This document shows, piece after piece, positions 17,079 to 25,727 of a DNA stretch of 64,000 nt. Position numbers and translations under genes: made by a program. The stretch spans positions 4,216,001 to 4,280,000 of the forward strand of contig NZ_JAGTUT010000001.1 of the NCBI RefSeq assembly GCF_025685605.1, written 5' to 3'. Numbering within the stretch: position 1 is the stretch's first letter; each line of letters starts with the position of its first letter. Source of the stretch: Granulicella arctica (GTDB lineage: Bacteria; Acidobacteriota; Terriglobia; Terriglobales; Acidobacteriaceae). The notes below the pieces were generated by a model. It saw nothing but the letters and a program-made list of their open reading frames with translations. It was not told the DNA's origin and ran no database searches.

Positions 17079-18344
17079 TCAAGTCGTGGCTTCGGGCGCG
17101 GCCAGTTGTCTAACATCCCAAACGCGCCATTTTGGCAGAAGCAGAAGGAGTAAAGCTCCCAAGACTTCCACCAACGCTGATCCCCGCATCGTCCGACTGA
17201 TGGAACCGCGATCTGCTAGGTACGCAAGTCCAAGAGCGGCGACCGGCTGCGATCCATAAAACGCGGCGCCGAAAAGACCGAAGAGAGGCCCATGCGTAGG
17301 AACTGGTGGGACGGTCTGGATGAGGCCAAGCGTGGTCACGAACAAAACGGTGGTCGCGAGCCCAAGAGGCCACATCGATATAAGCTGAAGGGGGAGAAAG
17401 TCAAAGCTTGCGGTGACAGCCAGAGCGGAGCTCATCCAAAGGAGCGCGCCGCACAGCAACAATCCCGGACGTCGAAACCCCTGGAAGAACGGCATCACGC
17501 AAAGGGCGCTTGTGAGTGATCCAAGTCCGGCGGCTCCGAGGAGAAGGCCTGTCGCGCGGGCGTCGCCGGCTTCCAAAGCCGGTATCAAGGCATAGCAGGA
17601 TTGGCCAAACACATTCATCAGTCCAACCGTTGCGAAGACTCCAAGCATCCGCACATCTTGTGAAAGATACTTTACTGTCTTTAGCAGGCTCCAGCCTTCC
17701 TGTCGCTCCACATGTTGCTTTTGTTCCTCACGGAGAAGCAGCAGCGATACGATCACAGCGACGAATGAAAGACTATTCAAAAAAAAGGCGATGCTGATCC
17801 CGAAGCTGCCAATCAGGAGACCTGCAAGCGTTGGCCCCCCGAATCGAGCGATATTGCTGATGACGGCGCTTAGACCCACGGCAGAGCGGATGTGAGTGCT
17901 GCCCGCTATATCGCGAAGGAGGCGTTGCACTGCGGGGAAATATATGGCCTCGGCGCATCCCAAAAGGAAAGCTAAGACATAGACGCACGCGGGTGTCGCC
18001 CTGTGGGCGTGGACAAGCAAGCCCAACACGGCAGCTAGAAGCAGCTCGACGGCTTGGGTGGCTATTACAAGGTGGCGACGGGGGATGTGGCTCGTCAAGT
18101 TGCCAAGCAGCGGCCCAAGCAGGATCAGAGGAATGGCAGTGCAACACGCGGTGATGGCAACCGGTTCCGAATGGCCGCCGGAGACCCGGTAGACCAACAA
18201 CGCCTGCGCGGTAGATTGCAGCCATGTACCGACAAGGGAGATAGCTTGTCCGGCAAAGAAGAGACGCAGGTTTGGAATGGACAAAGGGTCAAATGTTCTG
18301 CGCCATGTCGCTTTGATCGAGGAAGAGGTGGAGGTTCTTATCAT
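17079..18344 (-). CDS. MFS transporter (enterobactin-exporter-like MFS_3 type)
   Basis: 421 residues with about twelve hydrophobic segments. The N-terminal signature is NLRLFFAGQAISLVGTWLQ with a following QALLVYRVSGG. The loop 2-3 motif reads LGPLLGNLTSHIPRRHLV, and the central cytoplasmic loop is RQEGWSLLKTVKYLSQD. Family knowledge: proton-driven export or uptake of small organic molecules in the inner membrane. It overlaps the upstream aldolase gene by 4 bp, so both are made from one transcript. The partners (class II aldolase, and an isochorismatase-like hydrolase further upstream) suggest it moves a small carboxylic or aromatic compound that they process. Substrate not assignable. Confidence 0.87.
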   Translation of the reverse strand: MIRTSTSSSIKATWRRTFDPLSIPNLRLFFAGQAISLVGTWLQSTAQALLVYRVSGGHSEPVAITACCTAIPLILLGPLLGNLTSHIPRRHLVIATQAVELLLAAVLGLLVHAHRATPACVYVLAFLLGCAEAIYFPAVQRLLRDIAGSTHIRSAVGLSAVISNIARFGGPTLAGLLIGSFGISIAFFLNSLSFVAVIVSLLLLREEQKQHVERQEGWSLLKTVKYLSQDVRMLGVFATVGLMNVFGQSCYALIPALEAGDARATGLLLGAAGLGSLTSALCVMPFFQGFRRPGLLLCGALLWMSSALAVTASFDFLPLQLISMWPLGLATTVLFVTTLGLIQTVPPVPTHGPLFGLFGAAFYGSQPVAALGLAYLADRGSISRTMRGSALVEVLGALLLLLLPKWRVWDVRQLAAPEATT

Positions 18345-19105
18345 TTCTGACCAGACTGAACCGACTCGCGGGTGCGATATTCAACGCCAGCGTGGCGGCA
18401 CCAGTATTCCCATGCACGGTCATAGCCCTCGTTTGGTTTTGCGTTGGCAAGGCGTTCAGAAATGATCCTGATCTCACCGTCGGACAGAAAGGTGATCGGG
18501 GAGAAACGACTCGCCTGCATCTGCAATTCCGCGTTCACCTCCAGGTAAATCGCCGTGTAGACCGCCTCGCGTATCGAACGCCCGATGACGGTACAACCGT
18601 GGCCTCGCATAAGGGCAGAGTTGTTCTGTCCAAGTGTCCTCGCAAAGTCCCGACCCATTTCCAAAGTGGAGATCAGAAGATTGCTGTCGCCAAACATCGT
18701 GTGAGCGTCCCACACCGGAATGTGAGCGCCGATGGTGGCACAACTATGCACGATCGGCCGAAGTTTTTCACTGGTGACACTGTATGGAATCAGTCCCTTG
18801 CTATGGTTGTGAACGATGGACTGAACGTCCGGACGCGCCTCGTAAATCGCACCGTGAATAAAGCGCTCAAGGTACGCCTTGCGAACGTCGCCACCGGGAA
18901 CCTCACCGTCAAACGCAACTTCCATGAAGTCTTCTGGGGTGACGAGCTCGGGTGATATTGCCCGCGCGATGATATAGCAATCCGGGTATTCGGGGTGGCG
19001 TACGCTCACGTGTCCAAACGCATCCACGACCTTCTCGATAGCGAGGATACGATTTGCCGCGACGAGATCCGCGATGATAGCGCTTATGTTTAGCTTCTGA
19101 TTCAA
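18341..19105 (-). CDS. Class II aldolase/adducin-family protein
   Basis: 254 residues. The fold signature DLVAANRILAIEKVVDAFGHVSVR is at the N-terminus. Zn ligands are seen in IVHNHSKGLIPYS and in LMRGHGCTVIG, with a further candidate His in IVHSCATIGAHIP. ARAISPELVTPEDF matches the substrate-phosphate region, but the usual Ser/Thr phosphate-binding run is weak, so a non-phosphorylated substrate is plausible. Family knowledge: retro-aldol cleavage or decarboxylation, cytoplasmic. The stop overlaps the MFS gene. It may be led by the isochorismatase-like gene 107 bp upstream on the same strand. Confidence 0.85.
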   Translation of the reverse strand: MNQKLNISAIIADLVAANRILAIEKVVDAFGHVSVRHPEYPDCYIIARAISPELVTPEDFMEVAFDGEVPGGDVRKAYLERFIHGAIYEARPDVQSIVHNHSKGLIPYSVTSEKLRPIVHSCATIGAHIPVWDAHTMFGDSNLLISTLEMGRDFARTLGQNNSALMRGHGCTVIGRSIREAVYTAIYLEVNAELQMQASRFSPITFLSDGEIRIISERLANAKPNEGYDRAWEYWCRHAGVEYRTRESVQSGQK

Positions 19106-19211
19106 CGGTCTAATTCTCCTGTCATCAAGCAGATCTATTTGAGAGTGCTTTGGCGGAACATGAGGGGAGAGTCAGGAGAACTCTAGCTTCCTGTTCGTGT
19201 GGTGGTGCCTC

Positions 19212-19775
19212 CTAAGCCCCTGTCAAGTTCAGAGCTTGGAGGATCTCTTTTGTCGTACCTGTCTCTCCCAGTCGAGGAAGGATATACGACACGCTGTTGT
19301 CATGGGCTGCGATGCTGCGGTCACTCATGGCATCGGTGGCGAGGGTTACATTGAAGCCAAGTGCGTAGGCCAGCCGTGCGGTGGACTCCACGCCAATGCT
19401 GGTGGCGGCTCCAGCGATGACGACCTGCGTCACTCCTTTGCTTTTGAGGTAATCTTCGAGGCCTGTATGGGTGAAGGCGTCCCAGGTTTTCTTGATCACG
19501 CGATAGTCTTCGCTATGCGCGATGAGCTCCGGCATTAACTCGGCCCAATCGTCCGGGCGTGGCCCTTTGCTTAGAGTCTGCTCCGTTCGGCCGGGCGCGG
19601 TGCCGACGACGGTCACGAGTACAACCGGGAGCTTCTTATTTCTAAACGAGATGGCTAGTTCTGCCGCGTTCTGAACGACGATGCTCACCGGATGTACCAA
19701 GGGATGAGCGAGGACACCCTTCTGCAAATCGACAACGATCAAAGCTGTCACGGGATCAATGGTTTGGATCGACAT
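19212..19775 (-). CDS. Isochorismatase-family cysteine hydrolase
   Basis: 187 residues from the ATG complementary to 19773-19775, which has a strong GGAGGA site; a longer frame from 19949 adds 58 residues with a Tat-like SRRSLVVALTSLCC, which may be an alternative exported form or chance. The family core is TALIVVDLQKGVLAHP (catalytic Asp), VIKKTWDAFTHTGLEDYLKS (catalytic Lys) and VTQVVIAGAATSIGVESTAR. The usual nucleophile Cys in this last motif is replaced by Ser (ATSIGVES rather than A(T)xxCVxxT), so hydrolase activity is uncertain. It faces a LysR regulator and is probably co-regulated with the downstream aldolase/MFS pair. Confidence 0.84.
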   Translation of the reverse strand: MSIQTIDPVTALIVVDLQKGVLAHPLVHPVSIVVQNAAELAISFRNKKLPVVLVTVVGTAPGRTEQTLSKGPRPDDWAELMPELIAHSEDYRVIKKTWDAFTHTGLEDYLKSKGVTQVVIAGAATSIGVESTARLAYALGFNVTLATDAMSDRSIAAHDNSVSYILPRLGETGTTKEILQALNLTGA

Positions 19776-20063
19776 TCTTTTACTTCCTCCTGGTGCTGAT
19801 AAAGTTGGGATCGGCTCGGGGGAACCTGCAACACCTTTGCGTTTCGGCTCGATCGCGGACAGACGAAACGGCATGAAACTGCTGCAGCAGAGGCTGGTAA
19901 GTGCCACAACGAGGGACCTACGCGAAGTTGGATGATCATCAGAAAACATTGAATGCCTATAGCGCTCAACACTTGTGAACTATTAAGTGTTCTGCCTGTT
20001 CCAAGGCTAGGCGAAATGGTCCCTTGCAGCAATGCTGTGCTCGACAATGTATACTTGCCCAAA

Positions 20064-21002
20064 ATGAAACAGTTCGATGCCAACCTGCTGTTTGCCCTGA
20101 ATGCGCTGCTTGAAACCGGCAGTGTCACCGAAGCCGCGGAACGAACGGGTGTGAGCGTTCCAACGATGAGCCGGACCTTGACGCGTATCCGCAAATTGAT
20201 GGGTGATCCCATCATGGTGCAGGCCGGGCGGGGCTTAGTGCCCACTCCGAAAGCTCTGGAAATGAGGGCGCGTTTACATGCTTTTGTGCAGGAGGCGTAC
20301 GATCTCACGCGTACTTCCTCGCCATCGCTCGCGGATGTAGCCCGAACGGTAAACATTCGAGCGGACGAGTCCTTGGTCGCGGTGTTTGCCGCTTCTATCC
20401 TTGAGACCGTTCATCGTAAGGCGCCGAAGGTCAAACTACGCTTCGTGTCGCACGGAGAAGAAGCTGTCGGGCCTTTGAGAGAGGGCGTTCTCGATCTCGA
20501 CCTCGGGAACATCAAACTGAGCGGGCCTGAAGTGAAGCTGCAAAAGCTTTTCTCATCCCGCTTTATGGGAGTGGTGCGTACAGGTCACCCGCTGTCGAAG
20601 GGGAAGGTTACGGCAAAACGATACGTCGAATATGAACACATCAGCGCTTCACGGCGGGGGCTACTCGGAGGTCCGATTGACGATGCGCTGGCCGAGCTAG
20701 GTTTGAAGAGGACGGTATCTCTGAGTGTGCCGACACTCTCAAGCGCCCTCGCGATTGCAGCTACCTCTGACCTCGTGGCCGCCATACCCGAGCACCTCAG
20801 CGGCATTGCAAAGACGCTCTACCGTTCCTTTATCTTTCCATTACCCGTTCAGACAGCAGACCTCCGCATATCTTTAGCATGGCACCCGCGCTTCGACAAT
20901 GAATCCGTGCACCGCTTTGTGCGTGAAAGCATCGTCAAAAGCTGCTCTACGATTCACTCGCAGCAATCGAAGCTAAGTAGCAGAAAGATGCGCTTCAGGT
21001 AA
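20064..21002 (+). CDS. LysR-family transcriptional regulator
   Basis: 312 residues from ATG 20064; the upstream frame from 19953 has no family match. The N-terminal winged helix reads QFDANLLFALNALLETGSVT, EAAERTGVSVPTMSRTLTRI, RKLMGDPIMVQAGRGLVPT, a NodD/LeuO-like pattern. A periplasmic-binding-like effector domain follows, starting near residue 90. It is divergent from the isochorismatase-like gene, so the usual LysR arrangement predicts activation of that gene and the aldolase/MFS genes when an effector is present. The region between them also holds the possible long N-terminus of the hydrolase. Confidence 0.88.
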   Translation: MKQFDANLLFALNALLETGSVTEAAERTGVSVPTMSRTLTRIRKLMGDPIMVQAGRGLVPTPKALEMRARLHAFVQEAYDLTRTSSPSLADVARTVNIRADESLVAVFAASILETVHRKAPKVKLRFVSHGEEAVGPLREGVLDLDLGNIKLSGPEVKLQKLFSSRFMGVVRTGHPLSKGKVTAKRYVEYEHISASRRGLLGGPIDDALAELGLKRTVSLSVPTLSSALAIAATSDLVAAIPEHLSGIAKTLYRSFIFPLPVQTADLRISLAWHPRFDNESVHRFVRESIVKSCSTIHSQQSKLSSRKMRFR

Positions 21003-21058
21003 GGACGACCTGGATTGATGCTAAATCGCCGAGTCACTCATTGAGCGTAGTGATTACG

Positions 21059-21254
21059 AAGGAATCTCACAGCGGATGCTTACCGCTACGCTGCGTCAGC
21101 TGGAGCGGATGGTTTGCTCTCTCGCGAGGTATTCTTTACGGCGCTGCCTAGGGTGGAATACGAACTGACAGGACTTGGACTCAGTCTTCTTCAACCAATG
21201 CGAAATCTGGTCCTCTAGATCGGGAATAACTGGGAGCCCATCAAGAAAGCATGA
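21059..21254 (+). pseudogene. HxlR-family regulator fragment
   Basis: Two frames together read EGISQRMLTATLRQLER, then DGLLSREVF, then PRVEYELTGLGLSLLQPMRN and NNWEPIKKA. This is the C-terminal half of an HxlR winged-helix protein, closely like the intact one at 29309-29716. A one-base shift in the middle and a TAG before the last helix, plus loss of the N-terminal half, make it a dead fragment. Confidence 0.75.
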
Positions 21255-21465
21255 GAAGTTTTTGACAAGTGAGTCGGCTGATTGACGACCTGCTGTTCAT
21301 TCGCTCGGATAGGCGAATGGGCTTGATTGGAGCTTTACCTGAATACTCACCAGGAACTCCAGGTTCTCCCGAATAAGGGAACAGCGGTCGCGATGGCGAG
21401 TTCTATATCGATTCAGGCATGGAAAGTGCTGCGAACAGATTGCATCTGCCCGCAGCTTCCGATGG

Positions 21466-22149
21466 CTATGCTTCCTTCAGCAGCTCGGTACGGTACTTCG
21501 GAGCAAGAGCGTTGGCTTTCTCCATGAACCGTTGCTGCTGTTCTTTATCGAGTTTGGGTGGGGCGGTCGTGCGAGTGGCTACAGGCACTCCCACTTCCTT
21601 GAAAAAAAGCTCTTGCCCCGAAGGCGAGCAAATGCACAGCAGACGAACCGGCTTGGAAGATGACTTATGAAATTGATGCGGCGCGTTTGCGGGGATATTG
21701 ATGGTTTCGCCGGCGCGCACTAGGGACTTCTTCCCGCGGAACGTGGCCTCCATTTCGCCGTCAAGCAGGATGAAGGTTTCTTCAAAGTCATGACGATGTG
21801 GCGCGGGACCGCCCCCTGGCGGGATGTGCATGTCAATGACGCAGAAGCGACCTGCAGTATCCTCGCCCGAAACGATGATGGTATAGGTATCGCCTACGAG
21901 GCCGATGTGGGGCAGTATTTGATCGCTGTCCGGTCGTGCGATCGTGAGCGCACGCTTCAAATCATCGGGCGGAACGGGTGGGTATTGCGTCGTGGACTCA
22001 GACATAGCAGTTCTCCTTGTGGAATCTTGAGGCTCTGATTTAGGGGATGGGCTGCCCAAAACTGCAGAGGCCCAAAGTTTGGAAGAAGAGAGTCCTACGC
22101 CAGCCATGGCGGCAAGCGTGAGAACAGAGCGTCGGCTAAGGTCTGTCAT
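21466..22149 (-). CDS. Cupin-domain protein with Tat-like signal
   Basis: 227 residues. The N-terminus SRRSVLTLAAMAGVGLSSS is a Tat-type signal; an internal start at MSESTTQ (residue 49) has its own AAGGAGAA site and would give a cytoplasmic form. The cupin core shows metal-binding motif 1, APHRHDFEETFILLDGEME, with motif 2 AGETINIPANAPHQFHKSS, giving three His and one Glu. Family knowledge: small-molecule dioxygenase, isomerase or sensor. It is the last gene of a tightly packed minus-strand run and overlaps the upstream alpha/beta-hydrolase gene by 4 bp. Substrate unknown. Confidence 0.83.
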   Translation of the reverse strand: MTDLSRRSVLTLAAMAGVGLSSSKLWASAVLGSPSPKSEPQDSTRRTAMSESTTQYPPVPPDDLKRALTIARPDSDQILPHIGLVGDTYTIIVSGEDTAGRFCVIDMHIPPGGGPAPHRHDFEETFILLDGEMEATFRGKKSLVRAGETINIPANAPHQFHKSSSKPVRLLCICSPSGQELFFKEVGVPVATRTTAPPKLDKEQQQRFMEKANALAPKYRTELLKEA

Positions 22150-23066
22150 ACTCGAGCGACCCCTCCGACGAATTCCTGAAAGAGGCGCATGAATTCAGCG
22201 GGTTGTTCTTCCGGGATGAAGTGACCACATGCCGGGATAACTTTTCCAGTCACATTCTTCGCGACCGCCTCAACCATCTGGCCGACCTTGGCGCCAAGCG
22301 CTTTTTCTCCGCCAATGGCAAGCACCGGGACTTCGACCTTGTTCTTCTTCAAAGGCGTGGTCTGCTCAATGGTCGTAAAGGCGGCACGGTACAGGCCAAG
22401 CGCTCCGAGCACACCTTCCGTGCCACTAAAACTGCGGAGAGTTTCCTTGATCGATGTTTCGCTGATGGGCGATGCATCTGCTGTGGCGCCCTCATAGAAC
22501 CATGTCAGAAAGGCGCGCTCATTGCCAACGATAAGGCGTTCCGGTACGCCAGGTGCTAGCGGGAGAATCCACCACCACATGGAACCCTTTGCCATCGCCT
22601 CCGGCTTGTACACAATTACTTTTGTCAGGAACTCTTCGAGCATCGTGGGAACTTCCATATACACGAGGCCCCTGATTTCGTCGGGGTGATGTGCAGCCCA
22701 CAGCAGGGCTGGGTGTGCCCCCATATCGTGGGCGGCAAGGATCAGCTTCTGACCATTCCCGAATTCGATCTGCCTGACCAGGGCTCGGAAGTCTTCCGCA
22801 AGTGCCCGTGCGTCATAGCCTTCTGTTCCGGCGGGCTTGTCGGAGTCTCCATAGCCGCGCATATCCGGCACCAGAACGCAGTAGCCGGCTTCCGCGAGAA
22901 GCGGCATGACCTTGTACCAGCTATAAGCGGTGCCAAGAAATCCGTGCCATAGCAGGACTGGCCGACCATGAGAATTGCCGCCAATCCAATAGTGCAGGCG
23001 TACCCCATTCACGATTGCCGTTTCACTGCGAAACGTTGCTATGTCAGGCGCGCTCGACTGGGCCAT
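22146..23066 (-). CDS. Alpha/beta hydrolase, epoxide-hydrolase-like
   Basis: 306 residues. The oxyanion motif is VLLWHGFLGTAYSWYKV, followed by DMRGYGDSDKP, which is typical of epoxide hydrolases and haloalkane dehalogenases. The nucleophile elbow is AAHDMGAHPALLWA, so the nucleophile is Asp, and the catalytic His is in IPACGHFIPEEQP. A Trp-rich cap (MWWWILPLAPGVPE) covers the active site. Family knowledge: opens epoxides or releases halide through an ester intermediate. No signal peptide. It overlaps the cupin gene downstream and lies 15 bp from the NmrA-like gene upstream, so it is one step in a multi-gene pathway. Confidence 0.87.
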   Translation of the reverse strand: MAQSSAPDIATFRSETAIVNGVRLHYWIGGNSHGRPVLLWHGFLGTAYSWYKVMPLLAEAGYCVLVPDMRGYGDSDKPAGTEGYDARALAEDFRALVRQIEFGNGQKLILAAHDMGAHPALLWAAHHPDEIRGLVYMEVPTMLEEFLTKVIVYKPEAMAKGSMWWWILPLAPGVPERLIVGNERAFLTWFYEGATADASPISETSIKETLRSFSGTEGVLGALGLYRAAFTTIEQTTPLKKNKVEVPVLAIGGEKALGAKVGQMVEAVAKNVTGKVIPACGHFIPEEQPAEFMRLFQEFVGGVARV

Positions 23067-23081
23067 TCCGCTCTCCTAATT

Positions 23082-23921
23082 TCAGTTGAGTTCTTCGAAA
23101 AATGCCTGCAGCGTCCGCGGCTCCCGCCCAAGGATCGCTCGAAGTGTTGTGCTGTTGCCGAGCAGAGCATGTCTGTCGTACCAGGCGAACATCCGCGTGA
23201 GCTTCGGAGACATGTTGGCCTGCGCGGGAATCTCCACTTTGATCGGCTTTATCTGCTTGCCAACGACCTTGCTCATCAAGGCAGCAAGACCATGCCGATT
23301 CAAGTTGCCTTCGGCGCAGAGCTCGAATGTTCCATACAGGAGCCGATCTTCGGTCAACGCAATCGCCGCAACCTCGGCAACATCGCGGTAATCGACGCGG
23401 GAAAAGCGGGTCTCAGTGGACCAAGGCTCGCCATATACGCCAGTTTCCTTCATCCTCGCCCACGCAGCGCCGATGTTCTGGAAGAACATCGCAGGATGGA
23501 GGAACACATACTCCAACCCGGAATCGAGCAGTGCTACTTCCACTGGCGCTTTGTCGGCGTGATTGACGAGGTCGCTAAGGACTGGGTGTATCACGGACGA
23601 AAAGACGACGCGCCGTACCCCTGCTTGCTTCGCTGCCGAAGCAAATTGTTTGTCGACTTCTGCTTCATTCTCAAGGGCTGCCGGGGCGATGTAGAAAGCA
23701 GCGTCTATGCCCTCCAATGCCTTGGCGACCGCCGCAGCGTCGGAGAGTTCGCCCACTACGATGTCAGTGACACCGAGCTTTTGAACGGTTGGTCTATCTT
23801 CCGATTTGTGGACGAACGCTCGTACCGATACGTTTCGCGTCAGCAACTCTGGAACCACCATGCTTGCTGACGGACCTGCCGCTCCCACTGCGAGTACTTT
23901 GAGTGTCTTGTTGGCTTGCAT
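23082..23921 (-). CDS. NmrA-like NAD(P)-binding protein
   Basis: 279 residues of the atypical SDR (NmrA/HSCARG-like) group. The N-terminal Rossmann strand is KVLAVGAAGPSASMVVPELL; the usual GxxGxxG glycine motif is degenerate (GAAGPSA). VFSSVIHPVL and FLHPAMFFQNIG are the family's conserved central segments. There is no Tyr-x3-Lys pair, so it may sense NAD(P) state rather than reduce a substrate. It is in the same strand-run as the epoxide-hydrolase-like gene below and the SDR above (28 bp). Confidence 0.82.
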   Translation of the reverse strand: MQANKTLKVLAVGAAGPSASMVVPELLTRNVSVRAFVHKSEDRPTVQKLGVTDIVVGELSDAAAVAKALEGIDAAFYIAPAALENEAEVDKQFASAAKQAGVRRVVFSSVIHPVLSDLVNHADKAPVEVALLDSGLEYVFLHPAMFFQNIGAAWARMKETGVYGEPWSTETRFSRVDYRDVAEVAAIALTEDRLLYGTFELCAEGNLNRHGLAALMSKVVGKQIKPIKVEIPAQANMSPKLTRMFAWYDRHALLGNSTTLRAILGREPRTLQAFFEELN

Positions 23922-23949
23922 CGTTCATTTCCTCCAAATTCCTGGTCAT

Positions 23950-24690
23950 TTAGTGCTTGATCTTTCCGCCGTCTACGACAAGCATTTGACCGGAAACAAA
24001 ATCGGCATCCGGAGAACACAATAGAAAAACGGGCCCAGCTAGATCTTGTGGGTGCTCATCTCGTTTAATGGCCCGGAGGTCCACTTGAGTCTTTATCAAC
24101 TCTTGCGGCATGCCGTTGAGCACAGGTTCTGTAAGCGTCAGGCCGGGAGCAACGATGTTGACGGTGATCCCGTAGTCTCCAACTTCCATTGCCAGGGAGC
24201 GCGTGAAGCCTACGATGCCAGCTTTAGCCGAAACATAATGAGTTTGCCCAACGACACCTTCGAACACCGAAGCGGAGCCTATGTTTATGATTCGTCCCCA
24301 ACCCCGACTTTTCATCAGCGGCAGCAGCGCGTGTGTCACCCGGAAGGTTCCCGTGAGGTTGATCGCGATCATCTCCAGCCACTGCTCCTGCGTCATCTGC
24401 TCGAATGAGACAACGGGGTAGGACCCCGCGCAGTTCACAAGCACGTCAACATGACCATGCGTTTGGTTGATGTGCTTCGCGAATTCGGCGACAGCATACT
24501 CGTCAGTTATATCGACGCAAGCAGTCGAAAGCTGATTGCCAGCGTTCCGGCTCGTGGCTAACTCTTCCAACGAGGACTTTGCGCGGTCCAAATCGATCAC
24601 CCGATCCCCATTGGCGAGAAAGCGATCCACAATCTTGCGGCCAATGCCTCCGCCCGCTCCTGTGATTGCGACAACTCTTCCGTCTTTCAT
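23950..24690 (-). CDS. Classical short-chain dehydrogenase/reductase
   Basis: 246 residues, FabG-type length. The cofactor motif is AITGAGGGIGRKIVDRF with an acidic residue (DLDRA) at the end of strand 2, which favours NAD+. NCAGS, the catalytic INIGSAS Ser, and Y-x3-K in THYVSAKAGIVGF are present, as is VAPGLTLTEPV after it. Family knowledge: oxidises or reduces a secondary alcohol/ketone. It is the third gene from the end of the minus-strand run, and the alpha/beta esterase upstream is 57 bp away. The substrate probably belongs to the same unknown pathway as its neighbours. Confidence 0.88.
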   Translation of the reverse strand: MKDGRVVAITGAGGGIGRKIVDRFLANGDRVIDLDRAKSSLEELATSRNAGNQLSTACVDITDEYAVAEFAKHINQTHGHVDVLVNCAGSYPVVSFEQMTQEQWLEMIAINLTGTFRVTHALLPLMKSRGWGRIINIGSASVFEGVVGQTHYVSAKAGIVGFTRSLAMEVGDYGITVNIVAPGLTLTEPVLNGMPQELIKTQVDLRAIKRDEHPQDLAGPVFLLCSPDADFVSGQMLVVDGGKIKH

Positions 24691-24747
24691 TGCTATGCCT
24701 CATCCAAAATCATCACTCGCATCCTCCGTCGGAGGATGATGCGCAGC

Positions 24748-25677
24748 CTAACGAGTATTGGTCTCACGGAAAATCTGTTGCAGAAATTCGCCTATATTGG
24801 CCAGGGCATCCTTGGCACTCTGGAGCGCAAGGTTGGAAACAAAAACGTGCGTCATTCCCTCCTAGATGTGCAGTTCCGCGACTCCGCCCGCAACATCAAT
24901 CCGGCTCGCGAAGCGTCGGGAATCGTCCAGCAGGATCTCGTCTTCGCCAACGTGGAACAGAACAGGCGGTAGACCGCTCATATTCCCGTACAGCGGAGAG
25001 GCTCTGGGATCGCGGTGATCCTGATCTCCCAGGTAGTGTTGAGCTGCCCCATCAAGTGCTTCCCGCGTGAGCAAGGGGTCCGCTGCTGCGCGACCCTCCA
25101 TGCTGTCGCCTGTGAGCGCAAGATCGGTCCACGGCGAGATCACCACCGAGGCCAAGGCCTTCGGTATGCCTTCCTCCTGTGCCCCCTCTGTCGTGATCAG
25201 AAGAAGCGCGAGAGCCAGTCCACCGCCAGCGGAGTCTCCTGCTATAACCAGCCGGGAAAATCCCAAGGCCGCGAGGCCAAGATAGACGGCCTTAGCGTCT
25301 TCGACCGCCGCAGGAAACTGATGCTCAGGAGCGAGACGGTAGTCAACTACGAAAATTGCCGTTTCCGCGCCTGCTGCAATCTGAGAGACAAAATTGCGAT
25401 ACGCCTTCGCAGAACCGAGGGCGTATGCGCCTCCATGGAAGTAAACAATCGCCGACCCGGGAAGTGATCCTTGCGGTTTACACCACCATCCCGCTACCCC
25501 ACCAACTTCCGCCGTTTCATACGTCACCCCCGCCGCCTCGGGTGTCTTCTCCATCAGGCTATCAAAGTCGGGACGAGCTTCTGGAGTGAATTGTAGTTTG
25601 GGCTGAACCGCCAGCATCGTGCGCATAAGAACCATTGCGGCACGATCGAGGAGGTGTTCCTTGTGGTAAGTCGTCAT
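24748..25677 (-). pseudogene. HSL-type alpha/beta esterase interrupted by one amber codon
   Basis: 271 codons are open (25677 down to 24865) and end at a TAG whose complement is 24862-24864. The same frame then continues for 37 more codons, EGMTHVFVSNLALQSAKDAL and onward, to a normal stop at 24748. In the family this position is Trp (WxGMxH), so a single TGG to TAG change explains the break. The open part has the HGGAYALGS oxyanion motif, nucleophile GDSAGGG and Asp in VGEDEILLDD; the catalytic His (GMTH) lies after the stop. Without readthrough the protein has no catalytic His. The paralogue at 53515 is intact. It is the fifth gene of the run. Confidence 0.85.
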
Positions 25678-25727
25678 TCCTTACTCCAATATCAGCGTGT
25701 CTATCCAGTGCTCCTGCGGACCCGAAG

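Noticed and set aside
18392-18955. 187-codon plus-strand frame opposite the class II aldolase gene
   Set aside because: Antisense shadow; the minus-strand frame has full family motifs and overlaps its operon partner.
22968-23870. 300-codon plus-strand frame opposite the NmrA-like gene
   Set aside because: Long, but without any domain; reads as complement of a well-conserved minus-strand gene.
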